Positions 1 to 6,822 of a DNA stretch of 64,000 bases are shown piece after piece. The DNA comes from Caldimonas mangrovi (GTDB taxonomy: Bacteria; Pseudomonadota; Gammaproteobacteria; Burkholderiales; Burkholderiaceae_C). Under the pieces are notes generated by a model, which was not told the origin of the DNA, made no database searches, and was given only the letters and a program-made list of their open reading frames with translations. The stretch covers positions 1 to 64,000 of the forward strand of contig NZ_JAMKFE010000013.1 in NCBI RefSeq assembly GCF_023721835.1. The letters run 5' to 3'. How positions within the stretch are numbered: position 1 is the first letter of the stretch; each line of letters begins with the position of its first letter. Made by a program: the position numbers and the translations under genes.

Positions 1-295
1 TGTGGCCTTGCATGCGGTACGGCGCGGCCAGCTGTGCGGAGATGATGCGTGCGTCCAGCCCCATCGCTTGCAGCCGGCGGCCCCAGTGGTGGGCGCTTGA
101 GCTGGCCTCCATCGCCACGAGGCAACCAGTGGGCAATTGCGCGCACCACGGCAGGAACTGATCGCGTCGCAGCGCCCGGCTGGTGATCACCCGGCCGCGC
201 CTATCCACCGCGTGCACCTGGATCACCTGCTTGGCCAGGTCCACACCCACCCGGGTGGCTTCCCGGCAACGGTCGCTTCGTGTAATCTGCTCCAC
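1..295 (-). CDS. IS110-family transposase/recombinase, N-terminal part (runs off the window)
   Basis: Translation of the minus strand from a GTG at 295 gives about 98 residues ending at the window edge. It carries the N-terminal RuvC-like signature of IS110 recombinases: 'VGVDLAKQ' near residue 16, with the first catalytic Asp, and 'VAMEASSSAHHW' near residue 60, with the catalytic Glu. The start is set by a strong ribosome binding site (AAAGGGGAAG) a few bases upstream of GTG. Members of this family cut and rejoin DNA without terminal inverted repeats, and recent work shows they are guided by a bridge RNA from a noncoding end. The C-terminal Ser-containing domain is outside the window, so intactness cannot be judged. 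The HH after MEASS resembles the IS1111 subgroup. Confidence 0.85.
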   Translation of the reverse strand, partial: MEQITRSDRCREATRVGVDLAKQVIQVHAVDRRGRVITSRALRRDQFLPWCAQLPTGCLVAMEASSSAHHWGRRLQAMGLDARIISAQLAAPYRMQGH

Positions 296-430
296 GGACT
301 TCCCCTTTCCAAGGCTTCAGATTGATGAACTCGCAACCACCAATCTTGGCGCACTTTGTCGCCGTTGCAGGACTGGGGATGTCCCTTCGTATTCCCATCG
401 AGGGGACGTGGAGCTTGCATCGGTTTGGTT
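296..430 (-). other. Noncoding 5' end of the IS110 element
   Basis: There is no convincing reading frame between the IS110 start codon at 295 and the left end of the IS3 element near 431. Read on the minus strand it holds short G/C-rich inverted segments (for example GGGA-N3-TCCC) and the recombinase ribosome binding site. In IS110-group elements the guide (bridge) RNA is encoded in this position. In IS1111-group elements it lies downstream instead, and the recombinase here looks closer to IS1111, so an RNA gene is possible but not shown. Confidence 0.4.
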
Positions 431-1245
431 GACACTTTCACCTAACGCAAATGGGAGTGTCGATTGGGAACTCCAGGACCTCAGAAGATCAATCGCTACA
501 GCGTCGAGTTCAAGCTCAAGGCCGTGCAGATGAGCGATCAGCCGGGCGTGCTGATCAAGGACGTGGCCGAGTCCCTGTGCATTCACCCGTTCATGCTGTC
601 GAAGTGGCGCAAGCAGGTGCGCGACGGCGAACTGGTGGGCAAGGTGGAGCCGGTGAAGCAGCAGGAGGTGGCCGAGCTGCAGCGGTTGCGTGAAGTCGAG
701 CGCCAGTACAAGCGCCTGCAGCAGGAGCACGACCTGCTGAAAAAAGCTATCCGGTTTGCCTCGGATCCAAAGCGGAAGTCTTCGCCTTCATCGCGGCAAA
801 CCGCAAGAACATTCGGTCGAAATGATGTGCTCGCTGTACAAGGTGACGCGTGCGGGCTTCTATGCGTGGTGCAAGCGAGAGCGCAGTGCCCGTGCGGTCG
901 AAGACGAGGGCTTGTTGCAGCAAATCGCTCAGGTACACGAACGCAGCCGGGGCTACTACGGCAGCCCGCGCGTGACGAGCCAGTTGCGCCAGCAAGGGGT
1001 GACCGTGGAGCGGCGGCGGGTGGCAAGGGTGATGCGCCAGGCCCGTATCCAGGGACGCAGCGCCCGGTTGTACCGGCGCTCCAAGGTGGGGCAGCGCGCC
1101 TTCTTTGCCAGCGTGCCCAACGCGCTGCGCGAGCTGCAGCTCGAGCGAAACAACCAGGCATGGGTGGGCGATGTGACGTACTTGCGCGTCGCGGGCCAGT
1201 GGCGCTACATGGCCGCCGTGATGGACCGGCACTCGCGGCGCTGCG
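431..1245 (+). mobile_element. IS3-family insertion sequence remnant
   Basis: The remnant contains orfA and a damaged orfB of an IS3-family element. A short inverted repeat, GACACT (431-436) and AGTGTC (456-461), sits just upstream of orfA and probably marks the left end. Recognisable orfB sequence stops after the motif MDRHSRR at about 1240, where intact relatives continue with VVG and the last catalytic Glu. The right end is therefore lost. The element abuts the IS110 copy, so one probably inserted next to or into the other. It is not expected to be active. Confidence 0.75.
464..829 (+). pseudogene. IS3-family transposase OrfA (helix-turn-helix subunit)
   Basis: Reading from a TTG at 464, the protein has the helix-turn-helix region typical of IS3 OrfA ('RYSVEFKLKAVQ', 'IHPFMLSKWRKQV'). 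A leucine-zipper/coiled-coil region follows (residues about 60-95, ending 'LLKKAI'). The A6G tract at 740-746 is a classic -1 slippery site used by IS3 elements to make the OrfAB fusion. Because bases are missing near 815-820, the normal orfA stop is lost and the frame stays open to 1270 without meaningful sequence. The remnant may still yield a DNA-binding protein but has no functional partner. Confidence 0.7.
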
Positions 1246-1259
1246 CTGCCCCCGAATAA
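745..1259 (+). pseudogene. IS3-family transposase OrfB, frameshifted and 3'-truncated
   Basis: In the -1 frame entered at the A6G slip site the protein begins 'AEVFAFIAANRKN' and then hits TGA at 823-825. The rest ('MMCSLYKVTRAGFYAW', then 'RSRGYYGSPRV', 'QAWVGDVTYLRV', 'AAVMDRHSRR') lies in another frame. The break is at CGGTCGAAATG (814-824). Restoring one more copy of a four-base CGGT/GGTC unit rejoins the frames and also restores the orfA stop. The first Asp of the DDE triad is visible (GDVTYL) and the second is in MDRHSRR, but the terminal Glu region is missing. This is an inactive gene. Confidence 0.75.
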
Positions 1260-1419
1260 CAGCAGCATGAGGCTCTAGAGTTCGATCACCGAGAAGGAGA
1301 TTGGACCTTGCATCCTCGATGCAGTCCCATGTCTTGTTCGCCGTGACCAGGGCCACATCTGGCCTTCAACGTAAGGCGTCGCGGCACATGTCGTGCGTAC
1401 TCGACGAGAAGGACTCCCG

Positions 1420-1821
1420 ATGCTCAAGACCGATCTAACAGACATCTACCGGGACTACATCGCCTGCCTGAACCGGCAGGACTGGGCTGCCTTGGCGCAC
1501 TACGTCCATGACGAAGTGAAACACAACGGAAACCGACTGGGCGTCGCGGGTTACCGTGAAATGCTGGAGAGAGATTTCACAGAGATCCCTGACCTGCATT
1601 TCAACGTTGAGCTTCTCGTCGCGCAGCCGCCTTACGTCGCTTGCCGGCTGCGCTTCAATTGCACGCCGAGAGGAAGATTCCTCAACCTGGAAGTCGACGG
1701 AACGAAGGTCTCGTTCACGGAGAACGTCTTCTACGAATTCCTTGACGGAAGAATCGTCGAAGTCTGGTCGGTCATCGACAAGCAAGCCATCGAAGCTCAG
1801 CTTCGCGGCTCACCCGGGTGA
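1420..1821 (+). CDS. SnoaL-like / ester-cyclase-family protein
   Basis: 133 residues. The ATG at 1420 is chosen because AGAAGGA lies seven bases upstream; an in-frame start further up lacks a ribosome binding site. The sequence has the layout of NTF2-like SnoaL/ester-cyclase proteins: an N-terminal helix 'IYRDYIACLNRQDW', then 'VKHNG', a central 'YREMLERDF' helix, and a C-terminal beta sheet ending 'ENVFYEFLDGRIVEVWSVIDK'. Many relatives are small polyketide cyclases or uncharacterised cupped-fold proteins with a hydrophobic pocket. No substrate can be inferred. It is the first intact gene after the insertion-sequence debris and stands apart from the next gene by about 140 bases. Confidence 0.75.
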   Translation: MLKTDLTDIYRDYIACLNRQDWAALAHYVHDEVKHNGNRLGVAGYREMLERDFTEIPDLHFNVELLVAQPPYVACRLRFNCTPRGRFLNLEVDGTKVSFTENVFYEFLDGRIVEVWSVIDKQAIEAQLRGSPG

Positions 1822-1962
1822 CGGCGATGCGAAGCTGCGTTGCCTTCCGCAATCGACAACGGCCACATTCCTCGCCGCGCTGTCTGTCGCTTGTCCCGGC
1901 AACCCGGGCCACGTCGCTCATTTCCAACCTTAGGTCGCACCGTGCGCATTGCCTCCCGCCAC

Positions 1963-2487
1963 ATGCCGAAGTTCACGCGCCGCGCGGCGGGCCCTGCGTG
2001 GTGGTTGCTGCTCTCGTTGCTGGGTGCGAGTGTGGCCTACGTCGCAATTGCGGAGCCGAAGACCTTCGTTTCGGTCGTCGCGGTGCTCACCGTGCTGTTC
2101 GCCCTGGCGCACCTGCAAGGCAAACGCGAAGAACGCAAACTGCTGGCCCTGGCTGCTGCACGAAAGGGCCAGACGATCTGCGAATTCGCTCGCGACTTCG
2201 ATGCACGTGCAGTAGACACTTGGATCATTCGAGCGGTGTATGAGCAGCTGCAAGCTCAGCTCGAGCCCATGCACCCTGCCTTCCCGGTGCGCGCAGAGGA
2301 CCGACTCAAGGAAGACCTGCTCCTCGACGACGATGACTTGGACGTGGATCTCGTCCAGGAGGTGGAAGCCCGCACCGGCAGGTCACTCGACGGAAGCACC
2401 GACAATCCGTACTTCGGCAACGTCAAGACGGTTCGCGACCTCGTGCTCTTCTTTCAGTCGCAACCCAGGTCGAGCCGTGCCACCTGA
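1963..2487 (+). CDS. Membrane protein with acyl-carrier-like C-terminal domain, unknown function
   Basis: About 174 residues from ATG 1963. GTG 1942, with a weak AGG seven bases upstream, is an equally possible start. Two hydrophobic segments at roughly residues 11-28 and 33-51 predict a two-span inner-membrane anchor. The C-terminal third has an acidic loop with five consecutive Asp around 'LLLDDDDLD', then 'EVEARTGR' and 'VKTVRDLVLFF'. This resembles the DUF1493/acyl-carrier-protein fold, but without a clear Asp-Ser-Leu phosphopantetheine site. I do not recognise a specific family. It could be a membrane-tethered ACP-like scaffold, which is inference only. Confidence 0.6.
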   Translation: MPKFTRRAAGPAWWLLLSLLGASVAYVAIAEPKTFVSVVAVLTVLFALAHLQGKREERKLLALAAARKGQTICEFARDFDARAVDTWIIRAVYEQLQAQLEPMHPAFPVRAEDRLKEDLLLDDDDLDVDLVQEVEARTGRSLDGSTDNPYFGNVKTVRDLVLFFQSQPRSSRAT

Positions 2488-2490
2488 CCG

Positions 2491-2550
2491 TGCCATCGAT
2501 CGGCTTGCTCCGAGAAGCTTTGCTCGCCTCAAGACAGGCGCAGCTCGTGT
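2491..2550 (+). other. Possible degraded attC recombination site upstream of the VOC gene
   Basis: The segment has an imperfect stem around AAGCTTTGCTC and ends in CAGGCGCAGCTCGT. That end matches, at 13 of 14 bases, CAGGCGCAGGTCGT at the right edge of the better attC-like site at 3071-3128. Two such edges bracketing one small gene is the arrangement of an integron cassette. On its own this site is weak. Confidence 0.2.
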
Positions 2551-2577
2551 CGAACCACTAGACGCCCGGGAGGCCTC

Positions 2578-3054
2578 ATGACCGTCAAGCGCATGGACAA
2601 CGTCGGCATCGTGGTGGAAGACATCGATGCGGCCATCGAGTTCTTCTCCGAACTCGGCCTTGCCCTCGAGGGCCGCATGCCCGTCGCAGAAGAATGGGCC
2701 GGCCGCGTCACCGGAGTGCGCGGTCAGCGCGTCGAGATCGCCATGATGCGCACGCCCGACGGCCACAGCCGCCTGGAGCTCTCGCGCTTCGACGCCCCGG
2801 CCATCGTGTCCGATCACCGCACCGCCCCCGTGAACTCGTTGGGGTATCTGCGCGTGATGTTCACGGTCGAGGACATCGACGACACGCTCACGCGGCTCGC
2901 CAAGCTCGGTGCCACGGTGGTCGATGAAGTCGTCAACTACGAAAACGTCTACCGGCTCTGCTACATCCGGGGTCCCGAAGGAATTCTCATCGGGCTCGCC
3001 CAGCAACTCGGGCAGCAGGGTTCGCGGGAAAATCCCATGGAAAGTACGCGATGA
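2578..3054 (+). CDS. VOC (glyoxalase/bleomycin-resistance) family protein
   Basis: 158 residues. The ATG follows a GGGAGG ribosome binding site at close spacing. The fold is two beta-alpha-beta3 modules: 'MDNVGIVVEDIDAAIEFFSELGL' starts the first and 'VMFTVEDIDDTLTRLAKLGA' the second. It ends in the typical 'CYIRGPEGILIGLAQQL', whose Glu is a usual metal ligand. Proteins of this family include glyoxalases, dioxygenases and drug-binding proteins; no substrate can be assigned. The gene is flanked by two attC-like sequences and sits among other small same-strand genes, which fits a captured cassette. Confidence is high for the family and low for function. Confidence 0.85.
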   Translation: MTVKRMDNVGIVVEDIDAAIEFFSELGLALEGRMPVAEEWAGRVTGVRGQRVEIAMMRTPDGHSRLELSRFDAPAIVSDHRTAPVNSLGYLRVMFTVEDIDDTLTRLAKLGATVVDEVVNYENVYRLCYIRGPEGILIGLAQQLGQQGSRENPMESTR

Positions 3055-3070
3055 GGGCACTGGCGTCGGC

Positions 3071-3128
3071 GTCTCACCATTCATTCCAGCCGACGGCGCT
3101 TTGCGGCCGCTTGATTCAGGCGCAGGTC
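3071..3128 (+). other. Degraded integron attC-like site
   Basis: The order of elements follows a short attC site. GTCTCAC (3071-3077) compares with the R'' core GTCTAAC. Next come CATTCATTCCAGCCGA (compare ATTCATTCAAGCCGA of aadA-type sites), a GC stem around CGCTTTGCGG, GCTTGATTCAGGCG (compare GCTTAACTCAGGCG), and finally GCAGGTC where the R' core GTTGGGC is expected. Both cores have drifted, so the site is probably no longer recombined. It lies between the VOC and DUF1697 genes. Confidence 0.4.
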
Positions 3129-3235
3129 GTTCGACACGGACACCCGGCGGCACTGCGCCAGAGGCGTGCCGAGTCACTGGCGGCTTCACGGCAGGCCGCA
3201 AACGGGGAAACCCCTTCATTCGTCGAGCGTTGAAA

Positions 3236-3781
3236 ATGCCGAAATTCGTCGCCCTGTTGCGTGGCATCAATGTGGGCAAGGCCAAGCGAGTCCCCATGGC
3301 GGATCTTCGCGCCTTGCTCGCTGAGCTCGGGTACACAGACACCGCGACTTTGCTGAACAGCGGCAATGCCGTTTTCCGGGCGAACCAAGGAGCCCCGGCC
3401 CAGCACGCGGCGAACATTGCCGCCGCGATGCTGCAGAGGCTGAAGCTTGACGTTCCCGTCATCGTCAAGTCGGCGCGTGAGCTGTCGGCCATCGTGGGTG
3501 AGAACACATTGGCCGAGAAGGCAAGCAACCCTTCCCAACTCCTGGTCGTCTTTGCGCAGGACAACGCTTCCCTGTCAGCACTCCACGTCGTCGAAGCGGC
3601 GATCGAGCCGCCTGAGCAGTTCTTGGTGGGCAAGAACGCCGCGTACTTGCATTGCGCGGCAGGAATTCTGGAGAGCAAGGCGGGCGGCGCATTGCTCGGC
3701 AAAGCCGGGAAGACCGTCACCACGAGAAACTGGGCCACCGTGCTCAAGCTGCAGGCCTTGGTCGGTGGATCCGGTGCCTGA
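3236..3781 (+). CDS. DUF1697 family protein
   Basis: 181 residues starting at ATG 3236, where homology begins. The N-terminus 'FVALLRGINVGKAKRVPMADLRALLAELGYTDTATLLNSGNAVF' is the DUF1697 hallmark (RGINVGG-like, then LNSGNVVF-like). The family is common in soil bacteria and often found singly or in gene cassettes; its biochemical role is unknown. The full usual length of about 180 residues is present. It stands 182 bases downstream of the VOC gene, with the attC-like site between, and there is no obvious promoter of its own. Confidence 0.85.
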   Translation: MPKFVALLRGINVGKAKRVPMADLRALLAELGYTDTATLLNSGNAVFRANQGAPAQHAANIAAAMLQRLKLDVPVIVKSARELSAIVGENTLAEKASNPSQLLVVFAQDNASLSALHVVEAAIEPPEQFLVGKNAAYLHCAAGILESKAGGALLGKAGKTVTTRNWATVLKLQALVGGSGA

Positions 3782-3885
3782 TCTTTGCTCGGCGCCGTCA
3801 CAGTCAAGCGATCGGTGGGTTGCCGTGGCCGCTGTATAAACGCACCAGTCGCGTAGCCTGATCAACCCGACAGAGGTGAAGAGCC

Positions 3886-4269
3886 GTGAGCCTGGAAAAG
3901 ATCTGGAGCCGCATCTGCAGCGCTGCGGCTGCGCCCGTCAACTACGAGTCCATGCACGTGTCAGCGGGCAGGATCGAGTACGTCGCGGCGGGCCAGCGCC
4001 ACCTCGTGCGGCTGAACGACGTTGCCAGGCTCGAATTCGTCCGGGAAGAGGCTCTCTTCCCCGACCTCGACGGGCCCTACATCGAGTCGAAGTGGCGGGT
4101 CCATCCTTGCAGCGGCACTTCGATCGAGATCATGGACGAATGGCCGCATCGAAGGCAGCTGCTGCAAGCCTTCAAGGCGCATCTGCCCGGGTTCGATCAA
4201 GACGCTGCACGGCAGGGGCTCCAGGCCAAGGGCGAGGGACGGTGGCTTTGCTGGCAGGCTCGACGGTGA
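3886..4269 (+). CDS. Conserved hypothetical protein
   Basis: 127 residues from GTG 3886, preceded by AGAGGTGAAG. The protein is mixed alpha/beta with 'RIEYVAAGQRHLVRLNDVARLEFVREEALFPDLDGPY' near the middle and no signal peptide or membrane segment. I do not recognise the family. Its stop overlaps the GTG of the following PhyH gene (GTGA), so the two are translationally coupled and may act together. The next three genes follow at short spacing, making a likely operon of PhyH, GNAT and two unknown proteins. Confidence 0.6.
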   Translation: MSLEKIWSRICSAAAAPVNYESMHVSAGRIEYVAAGQRHLVRLNDVARLEFVREEALFPDLDGPYIESKWRVHPCSGTSIEIMDEWPHRRQLLQAFKAHLPGFDQDAARQGLQAKGEGRWLCWQARR

Positions 4270-5085
4270 ACGTCCCGCTCGACACCGCTTCGGCCGCAGC
4301 ATTCCGGGCCTTCGGGTTTTGCGTACTGCGCCGATTCTTCGACCCGCGGCCGCTCGCGGCAGAGATCGACCGCGTCATGCACGACGGGCGGGTCGCGTCG
4401 GCATCTGGCCGCGAAGAGGTCCGTTTCCACTACGTGCCGATGATGACGGCCGAGACACCCGTCAGCCTGTCGTTGCTGGACCGCATCGAGCCCCTGGCGT
4501 CCGGTCTGCTGGGCGGCGCGGTGCTGCCGACGCGTGCAAAGGGGGTGCGGTACTCCGGCGAGACCCCGTGGCATGTGGATTCGACATCCCCGCTCGCCAG
4601 CATCGGTTTTCTGGCCTACCTCGAGCCTCTGCGGGGGGGAGGGCGGTGCGCTGCGGGTGCTGCCGGGTTCGCACCATCCGGGCTTCCAGGAAGCGCTGCG
4701 CGGGCTCGGGGCCGAAGGCGAGAAAACGGCGGACCTGCCGGCCCACGTCATCGTCAGCGAGCCCGGCGACCTGATCCTGCTCGACGAACACCTCTTCCAC
4801 GCGAGTTTCGGGGGCCAGACGCGACGGCAGTGGAGGGTCGACTTCCTGAGCGCCCCTGAAAGTGCGCAGGAGACAGCTCTCACAAGGTCTTATTTCGCTG
4901 GCATCTACCCGCCGGACTGGGACGGCGGCTACGACGTCGATCGGTACCCGAGCTATGGACCCGATTGGCGCAACTCGGGTCGACCGGCCGTGGCGCCACT
5001 CGGCGCGCTCGGCGTGTATGAGCTGGCGGCTGCGCAGGAAGCATACTCACGGGCGCGGCGATCCGGGACGCAGAGGCCCGGATGA
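4266..5085 (+). pseudogene. Phytanoyl-CoA dioxygenase (PhyH) family protein, interrupted by a one-base frameshift
   Basis: The N-terminal half is read from GTG 4266: 'FRAFGFCVLRRFF', then the Fe(II) ligands His and Asp in 'PWHVDSTSP', then 'FLAYLEPL'. The C-terminal half continues in another frame: 'GGALRVLPGSHHPGF', 'ILLDEHLFHASFGG' with the second His, and 'RRQWRVDF' with the 2-oxoglutarate-binding Arg. The frames rejoin if the seven-G run at 4633-4639 had six Gs. Together they would give about 272 residues, a normal PhyH length with all ligands. Family members are non-heme iron, 2-oxoglutarate-dependent hydroxylases. Either a real recent frameshift or a homopolymer sequencing error explains the break; I cannot tell which. 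Confidence 0.75.
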
Positions 5086-5627
5086 GCGCACGCCATCTTT
5101 CACAGAAGCTTATGCAAGTCGATCTGGTCTCTCCGCCACAGTACGAGTCTCTCGTCGAGTTGCTGCGCGAGCTGCACACCTACTACCACGAAGGCTCTTC
5201 GGTGTCGCGCGAGATGGTGCGCTCCCACCTCGTCGACAACCTGCTCGGCCCGGACTCGCCCCTTCGGCTGGTCGTGGCGTACGAAAACGACGTGCAGGTG
5301 TGCGGCCTGGCCGCCATCTCGCTGACCTACTCGCTCGTCGAACCGGCTCCCGACCAACGTCGCCACTGCCAGCTGAAAGAGCTTTACGTCCGTTCGTCGC
5401 ACAGAAGCCGCGGCGTGGGCAGGGCTCTCATGTCCTGGATGGCGCAGTACGCCGCAGACCATGGCTGCCATCGCATCGATTGGCCCGTCAAGGCATCGAA
5501 TGCAAGGGGCATCGCTTTCTATCGGGGGTTGGGCGCGCAGCAGGTCGTCGAGCGGCTGAGCTTCAGGCTGGCTGAACCGCATCTTGGCGAGCTGGCCAGC
5601 CAGAGCCGGCGTGCGGGCGGAGGCTGA
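5082..5627 (+). CDS. GNAT family N-acetyltransferase
   Basis: 181 residues. The ATG overlaps the stop of the PhyH gene (ATGA), so it is translationally coupled. The GNAT fold is visible: beta4/motif A 'CQLKELYVRSSHRSRGVGRALMSWM' contains the acetyl-CoA pyrophosphate loop (R-x-x-G-V-G), followed by 'HRIDWPVKASNARGIAFYRGLGAQ', the motif B region. The substrate is unknown, with small-molecule amines or protein N-termini both possible. Its association with a PhyH-like hydroxylase may mean modification of a shared small molecule, which is inference. Confidence 0.85.
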   Translation: MSARHLSQKLMQVDLVSPPQYESLVELLRELHTYYHEGSSVSREMVRSHLVDNLLGPDSPLRLVVAYENDVQVCGLAAISLTYSLVEPAPDQRRHCQLKELYVRSSHRSRGVGRALMSWMAQYAADHGCHRIDWPVKASNARGIAFYRGLGAQQVVERLSFRLAEPHLGELASQSRRAGGG

Positions 5628-5630
5628 TCC

Positions 5631-5942
5631 TTGAGCGCGCCCCAAGACAGGAACGGAAGCGTCGTGCGCCTGGGCGCTCGCGTGCGTTTGCTGGGCCTGT
5701 CCGGCAGATGGCTGGAGGAGCTTCCACAAGACGAGAGGCATGACGTCCTCTCGATGATCGGGCAGGTCTTCGAGATCGAAGAGATCGACGGATTCGGCCA
5801 TGCCTGGGTGCGCAAGTCGTGGCCCGACGAAGCGGCCGGAACCTGCCGCTCGCATTCGATCGCGCTCGAGCCGCACGAGATGGAACTCGTCAGTGAGCCG
5901 GCGGCTCGGCCGCCCTCCGACCGCCCCTCGGGAGGGCGCTGA
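5631..5942 (+). CDS. Small hypothetical protein with SH3-like barrel character
   Basis: 103 residues starting at TTG 5631, three bases after the GNAT stop, with GGAGG just upstream inside the preceding gene. 'GARVRLLGLSGRWLEELPQDERHDVLSMIGQVFEIEEIDGFGHAWVRK' reads as a small beta barrel of the kind seen in KOW/SH3-like proteins. The last 20 residues are Pro/Arg/Ser-rich and probably disordered. I do not recognise a named family. The spacing suggests it is co-transcribed with the GNAT gene. Confidence 0.55.
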   Translation: MSAPQDRNGSVVRLGARVRLLGLSGRWLEELPQDERHDVLSMIGQVFEIEEIDGFGHAWVRKSWPDEAAGTCRSHSIALEPHEMELVSEPAARPPSDRPSGGR

Positions 5943-5945
5943 AAC

Positions 5946-6482
5946 ATGGCTCCGATACAGCGCTGCGAACTGCCGGAAGCGGCCCTGCTTCGGGGCTACT
6001 TGCAGACAGGCGCCTACACGGACTGCTATGCCACCGATGTCGCGCGGCCGGTGTCCCATGCACAGTACGTCGAGGCCTTCTACACCACCGCGGTGTTCAA
6101 GCTCGAGAGATGGCTGCTGGCGCGGCTGGTCGCCCGGCCGTCCACCGACCTGCAGGCGTGGGAGCTGGCGCGCGGGACACGGGCCGTTTTCGCGGCCTGG
6201 AGCGTCGAGGCCCGCGCAGCGGATCAACTGCTGATGTGCGACTTCCACGGGCGCACGCGCTCATGGCTCATGTGCGTGCCGACGGCGAACGGCCGCGCCG
6301 CGCGGCTCTTCTTCGGGTCGGCGGTCGTGCCCATCGTCGACCGCCGTTCCGGCCAGGCAAGCATGGGCCGGGCCTTCCGCGCCCTGCTCGGGTTTCACAA
6401 GCTCTACTCTCGCATCCTGCTGCGCGCGGCGGTCGCGCGCCTGGCCCGCGGGGCGCGGTCGAACGACTTCGGGGCTTCGTGA
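5946..6482 (+). CDS. Conserved hypothetical protein
   Basis: 178 residues; ATG 5946 lies three bases after the preceding stop. The protein has an N-terminal helical part ('YVEAFYTTAVFKLERWLLARLV') and a C-terminal beta-rich core ('TRAVFAAWSVEARAADQLLMCDFHGRTRSWLMCVP', 'RLFFGSAVVPIV'), then an amphipathic helix. The layout suggests a ligand-binding alpha/beta fold, but I cannot name the family. There is no signal peptide. It is the last member of the tightly spaced group that starts at 3886. Confidence 0.6.
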   Translation: MAPIQRCELPEAALLRGYLQTGAYTDCYATDVARPVSHAQYVEAFYTTAVFKLERWLLARLVARPSTDLQAWELARGTRAVFAAWSVEARAADQLLMCDFHGRTRSWLMCVPTANGRAARLFFGSAVVPIVDRRSGQASMGRAFRALLGFHKLYSRILLRAAVARLARGARSNDFGAS

Positions 6483-6513
6483 GCAACGGCAGTCCACAGC
6501 ACAGCGATTCACC

Positions 6514-6789
6514 ATGACGATAGAACTGACCAAAGAGGCCCGTGCCGAAGCGATCAAGTCGATCGAGCGCTACTTCGAAGAGAACATGGAAGAGCGCATC
6601 GGCAACATCGCGGCCGGCGCGTTGCTGAACTTTTTCGTGGAGGAGATCGGCCCCGTCATCTACAACCAGGCGGTGGCCGAGTCGCAAGACCGCTTGCGGG
6701 CGCGCATCGACGAACTCGACATCGAGGTGCACGAAGACGAGTTCCAGTTCTGGCGCAAGTACGACAACGGCCGCAAGGGCCGCAAGTGA
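6514..6789 (+). CDS. DUF2164 family protein
   Basis: 91 residues. The whole chain matches the DUF2164 pattern: 'ELTKEARAEAIKSIERYFEENMEERIGNIAAGALLNFFVEEIGPVIYNQAVAESQDRLRARIDELDIEVHEDEF'. The family is small, helical, cytoplasmic and of unknown function, widespread in proteobacteria. The tail is basic (KGRK). It ends close to the convergent LysR gene, with 33 bases between. Confidence 0.9.
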   Translation: MTIELTKEARAEAIKSIERYFEENMEERIGNIAAGALLNFFVEEIGPVIYNQAVAESQDRLRARIDELDIEVHEDEFQFWRKYDNGRKGRK

Positions 6790-6822
6790 GCTCACGCAGA
6801 GCGGCCCGGGTCGGTCCCGCCG

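Noticed and set aside
3054-3235. An alternative upstream start for the DUF1697 protein that reads through the attC-like site
   Set aside because: Homology starts exactly at 'MPKFVALLRGINVG'; the upstream residues resemble no protein and cross the preceding gene.
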